Origin: Selaginella moellendorffii
Lineage: Eukaryota > Streptophyta > Lycopodiopsida > Selaginellales > Selaginellaceae
Direction: 5' to 3'
Assembly (NCBI RefSeq): GCF_000143415.4
Contig: NW_003314286.1
Location: 1,782,359-1,846,358, forward strand
Length of the DNA stretch: 64,000 bases
In this document: piece after piece, positions 8,890 through 20,921 of the stretch
Numbering within the stretch: the stretch's first letter is position 1
Layout of the letters: every line of letters starts with the position of its first letter
Notes under the pieces: generated by a model
What the model was told of the DNA's origin: nothing
Seen by the model: only the letters and a program-made list of their open reading frames with translations
Database searches by the model: none
Position numbers and translations under genes: made by a program

Positions 8890-10600
8890 TAACTAGAGGT
8901 CTTCTTGGTCGCTAGGGCTTTCTCCTCGGGCCCCAGCTATGGTGATCGCCTGCGGCGGAATAATGCCGGCGCGCTCACGGCGAGATCATCGCGAGCGGCC
9001 TCGCGGCGCACGCGAATCTCCGTGAGAGGAGTTTGCTCTCGTGGAGAGTCATGTTCTCGGCATTCGCCCACAGCGGGCATTTGCGAGAGGCATTGCAGCT
9101 CTTCTACAAACTCGGATCTTCTCACTTTCACCATGGCATTCGGTGCGTGCTCGCGCGTTGGAAGCTTCTTAGAGGCCCGGGATTTGTACGCGAGATTTGC
9201 CAGTGGCATCTGCGCGCTCGCAACGCTTTGATTTACATGTTTGCGGAGTGCGGGAGCCTGGACAAGGCCCGGGGCGTTTTCGATGGGATGGATCGGGACT
9301 CTGTGAGCTGGAACACCATCTTCACGGCCTATGGAAACGATGAGGTACTTCGCCTTCTTCGAGAATTTGACTTGAGTGGATTTGTAGCAGACTCCGGTCA
9401 CCTATCTCGCGATCATCAAAGGCTGCTCCAGCTTGAAACGAGGCAAGGAGATCCATGCTCTGTGATTTAACTCCGGGAGCTTGCGAGATGGCAGAGAGAT
9501 GTTCGACTCTCTCGTCGCTTTCAATGCCATGATCGGAGCTTACGCCCAAGCTGCGAGCGGTGGCTCGCAGGCCGTTTCTCTCTTTGAAAAGCTGGATCTG
9601 GAGGGCTTCTCCCCTAGCCGGTCGAGAAGTTCACGCGCGGGTGATTTCTAGCGGCGTGCGGCGGAACTATATCCTGGACAACGCGCTCCTCAGGTGCGGC
9701 AGCCTCCACGACGCGAAGAAGGTACGCTGCTTACGTAATGGTGGCTGCTTACGCTCTCCATGGCCGCCACCGCGAGGCCATCTCGGTGTTCTACACCATG
9801 GACGTGGAGCCGAACTCGGTGACTTTCACCAACGCCATTGCTGCTTAGCTCGATGCTGGAGAACTCGGAAGCTCCACTCACGGATACAGTCCCGTCGCAT
9901 CAAGCTAGCTTGCGGCCGAGAACTTTCTAGTGAAGTTGTACGCAAGCTGCGGAAGCCCGAGAGCTCCTTCGAGCTGATAAGCAGGAAGGACGCATCGTCC
10001 TGGAACGCTTTGATGGTGCCTTACATCCAGCAAAATGAGTGCTGCGGCGCCCTTGCTCTCGCGAAGAGACCTCGAAGGCATCAAGCTGGACTCCGTCACC
10101 TTCGTTTACTTGATCACGGCCATCGCTGCTGCCGGCAGCTCCGGGTGTACGGCCAGGCGAATCCACTCACGGGTTCTCGAGCGCTCCTGGCAGCCGGAGG
10201 CCATGGTGGTGATAGCAACGCCTTGATCAACATGTACGCCGCCAGAGTGTTCGAGGAGATGCCGGTGAAGAACGACACGTCCTGGACGGCGCCCGAGCTC
10301 TCGCGCTCTACGATGAATGGAGCTCCACCATGCGATATAACACTTAACGTGGTCCTGCTCGCTTGCAATCACTCGGGTCTCCAGGAAGAAGCGTGGTATC
10401 ACTTTACTTATACGTCGCGAGACTATGGAGTGGAGCTGAAGAGAGTCCACTACCATTGCATGCTCGATGTCCTTGCGCGGCAGGATCTCTTGGAGGAGGC
10501 GTGCCATTTGCTAACAACGATGCCCTGCGAGGGTGGAGTAAGCATGGAGGGTGCTTTCATGACCCATGGCGTCATTTCATATTTCTAGAAATCTTTTATG
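8890..10600 (+). pseudogene. PLS-class PPR pseudogene
   Basis: PPR blocks appear in alternating frames: SWRVMFSAFAHSGHLREAL near 9040, NALIYMFAECGSLDKARGVF near 9220, SVSWNTIFTAYGND near 9305, FNAMIGAYAQAASGG near 9525, DASSWNALMVPYIQQNE near 9990, DSNALINMYAARVFEEMPV near 10210, and VLLACNHSGLQEEA near 10350. At least five frame changes and an in-frame stop near 9467 show that it is dead. Its 3' end (about 10280-10510) recurs at 11420-11640, next to the SAS10 gene. Intact family members are 450-700 aa and intronless, like the PPR gene at 29271. Confidence 0.85.
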
Positions 10601-10739
10601 TTAGTAAAATATGTCATTTTAACATCAATCATCTTACAATCTGGCATAAGTATTTGATCGTAAAGAATAAACTCAAGAATTTAAATGTAATATAAGAGCT
10701 TGACATCAGTATATCAAAACCAAGAATTTTACAACACAT

Positions 10740-11420
10740 TATTCACAGCAGTTGGCCTTCTTTTGCATGGAGAACAAAAGAGCTGAAAACACACAATCAG
10801 GTTCTTTGATGGAGTTAACCCCCGGTTTCATCATCTATATATTCACTTCAGTATCAACAGACAGCGCCTCATTTACCTCTTTGGTGATACCATGCAAGTT
10901 CCTCTTCGGCCTTGACAACCGGGTTCCTGCGTGCGTGTACACGATTAGAATCCATGAAACTTACTTTGAAGCTTCGGCTGCCTTTGCAACTTTCTTGCCA
11001 AGTTTGCGCTCCTTCGTTTCTCTGTACAACACTCATCTCCAAACTGCTAATGGTTTTGTCCATCTTCAGGAGGTTCACCTCGATTCAGGACAACTTGTGG
11101 TTGTAGTTTCTTGTCTAAAGAACATACCTAGATTAACAAACTCAGAACGAAAAGAAGTTCGCAATATACCTTATCAAGACCACATACAGACCGCGCATAA
11201 AACTTCAATCCGTTAGCATTAGAAACAATTCAAATGTTGCTTTACAAGGCAGCAACACTTCCTTCATCTTTGTTTGCAGACCAACCAAGGTTGCTGTAAC
11301 ATGCTTACCTCATCACACTTCTTAGACAAGGAATTGAGGTCTTTTTTCTTTTCCCCCAGTCAATCCGGTATCTTCCTCCTCTGACTCTTCATCTTCATCG
11401 TGTAGAATACCAGTTTTTTG
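10740..11420 (-). pseudogene. truncated duplicate of SAS10/UTP3
   Basis: This stretch is a patchwork copy of the SAS10 gene at 11719-14370 in the same orientation. Bases 10800-11095 match 11925-12265 (exons 16-17), 11095-11170 match 12925-13020 (exons 10-11), 11170-11330 match parts of 13060-13400, and 11340-11420 match 13760-13855 (exon 5, reading DDEESEEED). The blocks keep gene order, but large parts between them are missing. Deletions and frame changes exclude a functional product. Confidence 0.85.
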
Positions 11421-11700
11421 CATGGCGGCCTACGCGTAGCACCGCCGAGCTCTCGAGCTCTACCATGGACCACGGTAACTCTTCCTTGTGCTCCTGCTCG
11501 CTTGCAACCACTCCGTGTCGTGGTATCACATCACTGCGAGACTACGCCGTGGAGCTGGAGAGAGTCACTACCATTGCATGCTCGACGTCCTTGCGCGACA
11601 GGGCCTCTTGGATGACCCATGGCGATCACAAGCTTGGAACTCTGGCCGTCGAGCGCTTAAGCACGAATGTGACAACCACTTTACCTTTTAAAAACTATTT
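11421..11700 (+). pseudogene. duplicated 3' end of the PPR pseudogene
   Basis: Bases 11425-11620 resemble 10285-10505, the end of the plus-strand PPR pseudogene (shared words include CTCGCTTGCAA and CACTACCATTGCATGCTCGA). With the SAS10 remnant it marks one tandem duplication unit that spans both gene ends. No open frame of useful length remains. Confidence 0.8.
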
Positions 11701-11718
11701 CAAGTTCGGAAATTTGTG

Positions 11719-14370
11719 CTAGCCAAATCTAATACTTCTGCTCAGGTTTGTCCGGATGCCGGTAGGCTCTCCACCGTAAGGGCCTTTTTCCTCTCTAATT
11801 GCACGCACTTGACCCTTTCGCCTGGTCACTGCTTTCCCATGCTTCATCTGAGGAGAGAAGAAAAGAGTTGTAAAACATAAAACACAATTAAGTTCTTCTA
11901 CCTTGTACTTCTTCCGAGGGTTCTTCGACAGTTTCTTACGATATGGAGTTAGCCCTCGGTTTTTCACCATCTGTATATTATCTTCAGTACACACGGACAA
12001 ACAGACAGCACGTCATTTACCTCTTCGGTGATAAGCCGTTTACCGGTGTAAGTTTCCTCTTCCGCCTTGACAACCGGGTTCCTGCGCGTGCACGAATTAG
12101 AATCCATGAATCTAACCCCAAACTTACTTTGAAACTTCGGCTGCCTTTGCGGCTTTCTTGGCAAGTTTGCGCTCCTTCGTTTCTTTATAGAACTCATCTT
12201 CGAACTGCTTATGGTCTTCCTCATTTTGTCCATCTTCAGGAGGTTCACTTCGATTCAAGATGTGCTGTTCTCGCTTTCGCCTCCTTTCCCCAAGATCTTC
12301 TTTCACAGGTAAGTCGACATCACCCGAATTTATCTGAAAAAACAAGTAAAAACACAGTAAAGCGTGAAGGTAAGCTTACTTTTGGTTTCTTTTGACGTTT
12401 TCCAGCTTCAGCAATGACTTGTAGCATTTTCTTTGGCTGCAAATCGGCATTCGTACCATAATCATCTCCCAAGTCATCGAGCAAGCCCCCGTGCCTGCCA
12501 GCATTTTATTTATCCAATACTCCCTTGTATTCTTTGAATCATTTACCGTTTCTTCGACTCCTTTGACTTTGAGTCTGGTATTCGGGCAGGCTCAAGAAGA
12601 CTGTCCCGTTTGGCCTTCTCTTCCAGCCTTTTCATTTCCCTGAGCATGCTTTTACTTTCCTCTCCGATCAGCTGACCTGACTGCACCCGTATGTTAGCTA
12701 GTTCATGCTTTATATCAAAACTAGTTGTCCAAACCTTATCTGAAGCAGAGGTGCTAGTAACTGGGTGCTGCTGCTCCGAAATTGGAATCTCGCCAATAGG
12801 AATACTATTTAAGTCCTGCATAGCAATCACAGTTTCCTAGTGAGAACAAAAGAACACAATCCATACCTTCTCAATATGCTTGGGGGCATTTAACAGATCC
12901 GGATCTATTGACACGAACCTGTCAACTTGTGGTTGTAGTTTCTTGTCTAAAGAGCGTACCTGCAGGTTGCCAAGATAAAAAAACTCAGAAGGAAATTAAG
13001 TTCGCAATATACCTTCTCAAGCAGCATACGTATCTCCACAAGCCTTGCAATGACTGGATGGTCACATACAGATCGACCTTCAGCCTTTAGGAGAAGATAG
13101 AAAACGATTGATTGACAGTAGCTTAATAGAACCATGTGCTTGAGCTCCGCGTAAGACTTCAGCTCCTTCGCAACTTTCCCGATTTCAATCTGTTAACAGT
13201 GGATTAGAAACAGTTAAAATGTTGCTTTACAACCTTCTTCAGAAGAGGTTGTACTTTCTGCTCTAGTTCATGCAACGCTTCCTTCAATTCTGTTTGCAAA
13301 CCAACCAACTCTGGGGCGTTGCTGCAACATGTAACCAAAATAAAATTTTCCATTACAACAGTAGATGCTTACCTCATCACTACTCGCAATTTCTCGTCCT
13401 TAGACAAGGAATTGAGGTCTTTTCTCACCTTCTCCATCTCAATCGGCACACTGTGTTCAACGCTTTCCTGTACGGTTTAAGCATGTGAAATGGAACAAAA
13501 ACGAAAAAAAATAAAAATGTAGCTTCACCTCTAATGTGTCAGCTTCTCCGTCCAGGTTTTCTTCAATATCCTGGTCAAAATCCTCCGGGCGAAGACTTTC
13601 AGCCAACTTTTTCTGTATTCGTCGGGCTTCTGCTTCCTCCAATGCAGGACCTTCTTCGTCGCTAGATTGGATCTACAAGGAGGCGAGTTTTTACAACATA
13701 TGATACTGGAGAACCACGAATACTTACTTCGTAGTCAATGTTATCAGCTGCATAATAATCCCTTTTTCTTTTCCCCCAGTCAAGTTTCTCTTTGTCGGCA
13801 TCTTCCTCCTCTGACTCTTCATCGTCTTCATCGTGTAGAATGCCGGTCCTTTGCCTCAGGAACTTCGCTTGCCTCTCAACTACAAACATAAAAAGGTCTC
13901 AGTGAGAAGAAAGGAGAAAAAACCTTGGCAACAAGCATTACTTTTTGCAGCCATGTCGTCGATCTCCTCTTCTGGAAGATCTTCATCGCTTTCCTCCTGC
14001 ACAAAGATAAAAATTCATGTCACGAACGCAATACATCATACTTACTTCGTCCCCATCGTCTTCGCTTTCATTTTCTTCTAGATCCAAGACCGGATTCTCC
14101 AACTCTTCCTCCTCCGAGTCTGTTAGTAAAAGCTCAGACAAACTACGTCTGTAACAAGAACGACTCACCTGTTTCCTCCAGTGGTATTTTATCCCGATTG
14201 CTGTGAACTGAGGAGAAAAACTATGAAGGAAGAGAAAGGAAAGAAATGGAAAGCATACACTTATCAATCTCATCGTCCATGCTCTCGTCGGAAGCATCTC
14301 GCACAACATTTTTTGGCTTAGTTTTCTCCTTGATCAAAGCCTTCGACCTAGATTTCTTCAATCTTCCCAT
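11719..14370 (-). CDS. SAS10/UTP3 (THALLO) SSU-processome protein
   Basis: An 18-exon gene encodes about 588 aa. Exons (minus strand) are 14370-14261, 14200-14169, 14119-14046, 13996-13942, 13879-13728, 13672-13529, 13467-13373, 13321-13234, 13189-13133, 13084-13013, 12959-12867, 12815-12735, 12680-12547, 12494-12380, 12333-12128, 12081-12021, 11970-11902 and 11847-11719, with phases that agree throughout. Landmarks are an acidic N-terminal third ([13 protein letters not shown]), [13 protein letters not shown], the Sas10/Utp3/C1D domain in exons 7-11, and the basic Sas10 C-terminal domain with [18 protein letters not shown] and [20 protein letters not shown]. The family acts in nucleolar 18S pre-rRNA processing. 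A gene-sense TTAGGGTTT element lies about 120 bp before the ATG. Confidence 0.93.
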
Positions 14371-14488
14371 CTCGGCCGCGTTTCCGCTGGGCGCTGCTCG
14401 CGATTCTAGAACTCCTTGCATCAGCGGCTCCTAAACACCTCACATTTCTCACCTGCGATCGCGTAGCGCCTGCGCGTACCACACGCAA

Positions 14489-14497
14489 AAACCCTAA
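14489..14497 (-). promoter_or_regulatory. telo-box upstream of SAS10
   Basis: AAACCCTAA on the plus strand reads TTAGGGTTT in the direction of the SAS10 gene, about 120 bp before its ATG. Telo-boxes are common in promoters of plant ribosome-biogenesis genes, which fits SAS10. Confidence 0.5.
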
Positions 14498-15370
14498 ACC
14501 CCGCCTTAAGTAATGATAAATCAAGCAAGCAGTGATCACTGATAGTCAGCAACACACAAACAAGCATGGAAGACAAAAAGGAGAAAGATCGCGCTTTCGT
14601 GCTTCCAGCGGACACAACACACAGAAACATGCGAGTCGGATTGAAGTGCTGGATTGCTGGCCAGCATCCGAGCACAAACAAAGATTTTTTGCTCCTCCGC
14701 AACAACACATTGTCTCAGTGTTCTTCTCTTTGCAGGTCTTTGCTTGCGGTACAAGGAACCGGCTTGAAGAGGAGGTTTTGTCTTGTTGGAGAGGAAAAGT
14801 ACACACAACTAAACCACGTCCAGAGCAAAGCTCTCCAACCCAGCGCGCAGCGAATTCCACCAAAGTTGCCGAACGACAGCAAAGGAGGATAAGGACACCC
14901 CCTCTTTTAAGTGTCGGACACACCAATTGCCACTCATTGGAATCAAGCCGCCATGCTTTTCAGCAGCGCCACGAAAACGACCATCCACTTAATCTCATCT
15001 CGCCACTTTTGTGGCATTTGATCTCAGTGCTAGTTCTATACATTGACATAAATTTCTTTTCCTGGAGGGAAGCTCTTTCATCCCAACAGCAGCAAAGGCG
15101 GGCGAGAAAGAGGAGGTAAGTCCATTCCTTTCCACTTCACTCGCCACTCCACTCCATTCCCACGCCACTCCATCCCGGACGGCGACTTGCGACTAACTTC
15201 TTGTTATAAATTCTATCTTGTTGTCTTGCTGTGGTACGAGAGAGAAAATATTCCAATGGCAGCAGGGACCTGATCATAGGCAATGATATATGTTGGCTTC
15301 ATATCATCGTCACCGGTCACTCAATCATGCAATCAATCAATCAATCAATCGGCTGGTCCCCAGTTCGCTT

Positions 15371-15394
15371 CTCTCTCTCTCTCTCTCTCTCTCT
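15371..15394. repeat. (CT)12 microsatellite
   Basis: Twelve perfect CT dinucleotides, preceded at about 15331-15350 by a short run of ATCA tetranucleotides. Confidence 0.95.
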
Positions 15395-18300
15395 TCCTGC
15401 CATCTCACAATACTTGCGTAGAAAAAAAAGTGTGGAAAAATACGTTTCCAACTGGAAGAATGGATGCATTTATCAATCTGCCTGGGGTAACAAGCTTTTT
15501 CCTGCGTTTGGCCCCATACACCCTCGTGGTCTCGATGGACTAGGCACGCTACATTCCACCGATCTATCCGTGTCATACCAAAAGCAATTTGCTCTTGCAG
15601 GACAGCTTCTCTTTGAATGCCTTCCATGCCAACTATAGCTACACTGACTCAAGCCCGCTCATCATAGATTTTTCTCTCTTTTCTTCTTTTCTTTCGGTGG
15701 CAACTACAGGGGCGTGACTTTAATCCCCCGGGAAAGTCAGCCCTTTCAAACCATTCGAAAAGAATATTAAATCTCAATCAAAAATCTCACACAACCACCA
15801 TGGTCCCCAAGTTTTTCCCAGCTAAGTACTTCCGAGACGAACGAAAATGACCAGCTTCGCTGCCAGATGATTGGCCCGGGATTTGGAATCGAATCCACCG
15901 ACTCCAAAGAAGACGAACACGAAGAACACAAAGAGACGACGCGTGATAAAAGCCATTTTAACTCCATCTTCGAAATGAATGCCACAAACACAAAACATAC
16001 ACTCACGAAACGAAAAAGAAAAAAAGGAAGAAAGCAACAAAGAAACGAAGAAGGTCGCTTCTCCATAACTCCAGCTTGGATTTTCCAGCATTTCTTCTCA
16101 CTAGTGTACAGTCGAGCAACCTTATATGATTGGTGTAACGTTGCAATATAGGCATGGCCTAAAGGCAATGTTAGATATGGCCGTGGGTCCGAGAAACGGT
16201 ACGTTGCTCCCCACGCGAATCATCCTCCGCGCCCAAGCCTGGATATGGATTGAAATGGATGGGCAAGCAGTGATCCAACTTCCACTTTTCCTTTTGCTCT
16301 TCAAGAACGAAGCCAAGCGGCTGAAACGCTATTCGTGATGGGCACGGATACGGTAGTTTTCACGTTTTGCGGCTCGATCTTCTTCTTAAGCTAACAAAGA
16401 GAAGGCCAACCGGAAAAAAGTGGAACTGATAGAATCTAGAGACGACACACACACGTTCAGAAAGAAGGATCAACTTGTTCCATAAAGTATAAAGCAAAGG
16501 TGGCAGGGCAACGCAAGATTGCATGAATCTTTTCTCCTTTGCAAGGGTAAGTGGTACCGCCACCTTTTCCTTTAACGAATATACTAAGAGTTTTCCTGTA
16601 TTTGTGTATGTGTGAGTTTGTGGGGGTGCTGCTGCTCCTGCTGCGACCAGATCCTGATTTGATAATATATCCCAGATTCCACCACCACCTTGGAACCATG
16701 CAAAAGGCACCCCACGAAAAAAGCAAACTTGCAGAATCTTCCAATCAACCCAACTCAGATGTCCCTCTGCTGCAAAATGCGAAAAAAGCAAAAGAAGCTG
16801 CCAGCCAAGAGGGGTGGCAACTTCTGCAAGAATCAAAAAAACCGCAAGCCATTGCAACACAAGGTGACAAAAGGGCACAAACTCGTACCTTGGGTGTCAA
16901 CTTGTCCAATTGTTGCTGCCTGCCCCTTGGCATTCCGAGAGCCAAAATCATGAGATCATCGTCACACTATACATGATCATCTTGCAAAATTTTCCATCAA
17001 GCGTGTTTTCTTATGAGCTAATTTCCGTGTATCAAAGGTTTGTACACCACCTATACCAGAAAAGAGCACTTCACAAGTAACGAAGAAGAACTGGTCTGGC
17101 GAGGAATGATTTGGGAGCAGCAAGAAATCATGCTGGTATGTGTAGAATCGCCTCATTTCACTAGTATTCATTGTTTACATTTTTTTTATTCTGCTTCTGC
17201 TGCTGCTGCTCCAGCAGTAAATCAGTTCTTTGCAGAAGCAACGATCGAACATCTCCCATCTTAACGCAACCATAAAGAGAAACGAGAAAATATCACGTCG
17301 TTTTTCTCGTTTGCCGTGTGCGTTTTGTATTTCTCTGTGTGTTGTGTTGTGTTGTCAACTTTCTCATGATCAAATGTCTTTTCCCCGCGAGAGGAAGAAA
17401 CAGGAGAGAAATATCTGATCACGTATAAATGATGCGGAGAAGTTAAGAGCTTCCGGATCAAAAAACGGGGAGCGTGATCGGAATCAATGGCTCAATCTCA
17501 TCATCTCGCACACATTCCCTTCACTGGAGAGGTTGCTTTCGCAGCAGATTGCCCCCAATCCATTCCCGAGCACACCAAGAAGGACCATTTAATCAACAAA
17601 TCGACCCATTCCAATCAAATATCTCGCACTCGCAAAGGTAGAGCTACCAGATATTTATGCTTCATTCTCTCTGAAATAATAACCAGAAAAATGAAAGAGA
17701 ATTTTTTTTTTCTCTCTCGCGAGAAAGAGCTACCGAGCTCTGGACGCCCGCCAGAGCAAATTGCTAGCTATGCGCGCTGCGCCTGTTTGTCAAACCGTAT
17801 GGAAAGCGATAACGGCGAAAGATCAAGCAATTACGCCGCGGCATCTTCCTTTCAACATCAGAAAACACTCTCCCCAGCAGCAGCAAAACATGTTGAGTAC
17901 GAGCGAGCGAGAGAGAGCACTGCTGGCTACTACTACCAACTTTTACTGCCACCACCTCCACTCTCGCAAGTTTTTATAACTTTTTAACTGCCTTGATTGG
18001 TGAGTTCCTTTCATATCTCTTAGAAAATCCTTTTTGATATTCCGCATGGCAAGCTTTGATCTCAAACAAAAGTATGAAGTCTGAACATTATTTTCATCTC
18101 TTTTTCTTTAGTTCTATGTACACTAGTGGGAGCATGGTTTATAAACGAAGCCAAAAAAACCTCTTCTTGTTCTTGTTCTTGTTCCAGCAAGTTGCAAGTC
18201 AGGATTACACCACCGGGCATCTGCGTGTTCTTGTCAGTCATTCTTTCATTGTCTCTCACCAGTACACAGCTGCCGAAGGTTGGAAGGAGAAAAGAAAAAG

Positions 18301-18649
18301 AGAAAAAAGAGAGAAAAATTTCCTCCTCCCTCTCCTTCCCAAACTTATCCCAAGTCCGCTTCAATCCAAATCCTTCTGGAAGTTCTGATGGACGGAGCCA
18401 CAACCAGTAGTACTTCGGTGCTGTGCACTAGAACTTTGCCTTCCCGTGTCCGCACTGTGCGTCGTTTGATCGGCATTGGGTGTTTCTTGTTGTGTTCCCT
18501 GTACTACTCCGGGAGCTTGGGCACTTAAATACTACGAATTCCATCACCTGGGTGTTGTGGCCTCCTCTCTTGCCAACTTGGCGTAAAAAACGACTTGAAA
18601 GGACGAATAAACTCGTACTCTGGCGTCGACCGAATGGATCACTCGTTCG

Positions 18650-20921
18650 TTATTGCTGCTGCTGTTGCTTGGCCCTGTTGCTGGAAACAAGCTTGCGTAC
18701 CAGGCTATATTCCTTGCTTATATCCTCTGCGATCATCTGTGCGTCTTTGGAGCCTCCAAAGATCCCCTTCCTGGACAGTCCAGCAACGTAGAGTCCCCGC
18801 TCTCCTTTCCACCCGCACCGCGGGAATCCATCGGCACTGAACGAGTTGCCTACTTCTCCCTGGAATAAGAGAGAAAAACGCCACGGGTCAGTCGCTGTGA
18901 CAAGAAAATCTAAGTGAAATGGCGATGCGACGATCAAGCACTCAAGCCGAGCTTTTAAAACAGCAAGCTAGGCAGCTAGATGGCAACCTTAAACTTCGCA
19001 ACTTGCAAGCTGTACCACACAAAATGGAAAAAGAGGGCCAGGCAAAAAAGCTAGGAACAAAACCAAGAGAAAAAGAAAGAAACTCAACAACAACATACCA
19101 AAAAATACAACGCATTCCTCATTTCATGGGCAAACTTATCTGCAATCTGAGCTTCATACTACATGCGCACATCAACATCCCAACAACACTTCAACTCCAA
19201 CACTGATGCTACAACCACCATTCCCATGAACAGCTCTGGACCATATTCACTCGCCATGCTGTGAATTCCCTCTCACAATTTCACCATTTCTTTTCTCTCT
19301 TTTTGTGAAATCTTTCCCCCCTCCAGATGATAATTCAAAGTCAACCAAGCAACCCCAGCAAAGCAGCGAGCTCACCAAGCAAGCCCAGCAAAAAACCAGG
19401 AGATGCAAAGAACAATCCAGTGGAGCAAGCGAAGATGGAGGAATGGAGAAGCATTGCGTGGGAAGAGTTTCCAAAGGATTTTAAAAGTACCTTGAGCCAC
19501 TGAGGAACGTTGCTCTTGTAGCCGGTCGCAAAGATGATAGCGTCGTAATCGCCTTGTTGGCCATCAGAGAACCTCGCGGAGCACGACGATAGCGATTCCA
19601 AGCTCGGCCTCACCTGGATTGACAAGCATCCAAAGAAAAATGTTAGAATCGAATCGACCATGAAAGAAAAAAGAAAAATGCCTTCTTTAAGAAGGACTAC
19701 TGCATGTACCTTGATTTTTCCAGCTTTGATCTTGGACAAGGTTCCAACGTCGAGCACCGGAGTTCTTCCCGTCTTGGCCTTCATCTCCATGGGACCGACG
19801 TCGGGCCGCCGGATGCCATGCCGCGCGGTGCTGCCCAGCGCCGCAATTGCGTACGACACGAGGAGGCGGTCTGCCAGCCACACAGGCAAATGCTTGAGCA
19901 GCTTCATGGCCACCGAGTACGTCGAGAATCCAAGCATCTCCCTGGGAAGGATGTGCACCTGGAAGAACAAAAAGAGAACTTTCGATGAGACAACCATCCA
20001 TGACGATCGGGAAAGAAGAAAGAAGAAGAAGAGGAAGGAATTTGATCTAGAGCTTTCAGAGAAGAGAGAACTCACCGGACTTCTCACGACAATTGCTGGC
20101 TTGGCATTGTGCTGGACCAAGTCGAGCGCAATCTCCATGCCGGAATTCCCCGAGCCGACGACGAGGACGCTCTTGCCCGCGTAGTCGCAGCCATTCTTAA
20201 ACTCCGATGAGTGCTTGACGGATCCCCGAAAGGAAGCAAGGCCGGGGAGGTCCCATGGCAGTAGCGGCTCCGCGTTCTCGCCCGACGCCACCACCAGCCA
20301 TCGCCCAACGTACTCGCGCGCCTGGCGCTCGCGATCGCCCTCGCCCGACTCCCTGATGGTGCGCACCCGCCACAGCCCCAATCGCGGATCGAACACGGCC
20401 GACTGCACGCACTCGTGGAATCGGGCCCGGATCTGGAAGTGAGCCGCGTAATTCTCGAGGTAGTCCACGAACTGGGTGCGCGTGGGATAGATTGGGAAGC
20501 TGTCCGGGAAGGGCGACATCGGGAGCTCGCAGAACTGCTTGGGGATGTGGAGGCGGAGGCGATCGTAGGTGCGGTTCTGCCACAGGGATCCAATGCAACT
20601 GTTCTTCTCCAGGATCACGGAGGAGCCGATCCCCGCGGCGCTCAGGCACGCCGCGGTCGCCAGCCCCGATGGCCCGGCTCCCACGATGATGGCGCCGTCC
20701 ACCCACATCCATGGACTGGGCGGTGGCGGAGGCGACGGAGAGGCATCCATCGCCGCCGCCGCCGCTGCTTGTGGTGGCGGTGGCAGAGGCGGTGGTGGTG
20801 GTGGCGATGCCGTCTCCATGACGATCTTGCTCTTGGTTGCTCGCAGGAGATTCTTGAGACTGATCTGGTCGCAGAGCTCCTTCCCCCACTGCTCGCTGTG
20901 CGGGGAAATGTGGGGTGGCAT
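18650..20921 (-). CDS. YUCCA flavin monooxygenase (auxin biosynthesis)
   Basis: This enzyme should convert indole-3-pyruvate to the auxin indole-3-acetic acid using FAD and NADPH. Exons are 20921-20076, 19958-19710, 19613-19491 and 18859-18650, giving 475 aa. Motifs are FAD-binding GAGPSG near residue 81, the FMO signature FRGSVKHSSEFKNG, NADPH-binding VVGSGNSGMEIALDL, and FATGYKSNVPQWLK, followed in the last exon by GLSRKGIFGGSKDAQMIAED. The usual plant length is about 400-430 aa. The extra length is an N-terminal extension with a Pro-rich run and an Ala run before VDGAIIVGAG. I chose MPPHISPH as start; other in-frame ATGs exist at 21047 and inside the extension. Intron 3 (631 bp) is long for this window. 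Confidence 0.93.

Larger units (their letters stand above)
14371..18649. other. long intergenic region
   Basis: These 4.3 kb lie between the SAS10 5' end and the YUCCA 3' end. Open frames such as 14532-15119 and 17487-17987 are low-complexity, lack any domain I recognise and show no exon-like partners, so I leave them out. A (CT)12 microsatellite is at 15371-15394. I found no tRNA, transposon or convincing exon. Confidence 0.6.

Noticed and set aside
14532-15119. 195-codon plus-strand open frame upstream of SAS10
   Set aside because: Low-complexity composition, no domain, no partner exon. It looks like chance open sequence.
17487-17987. 166-codon plus-strand open frame
   Set aside because: No recognisable motif. 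It ends in simple repeats and lies in a region without exon structure.
20197-20889. 230-codon minus-strand open frame overlapping YUCCA exon 1
   Set aside because: It is a GC-rich shadow in another frame. The YUCCA frame carries all the FAD and NADPH motifs.
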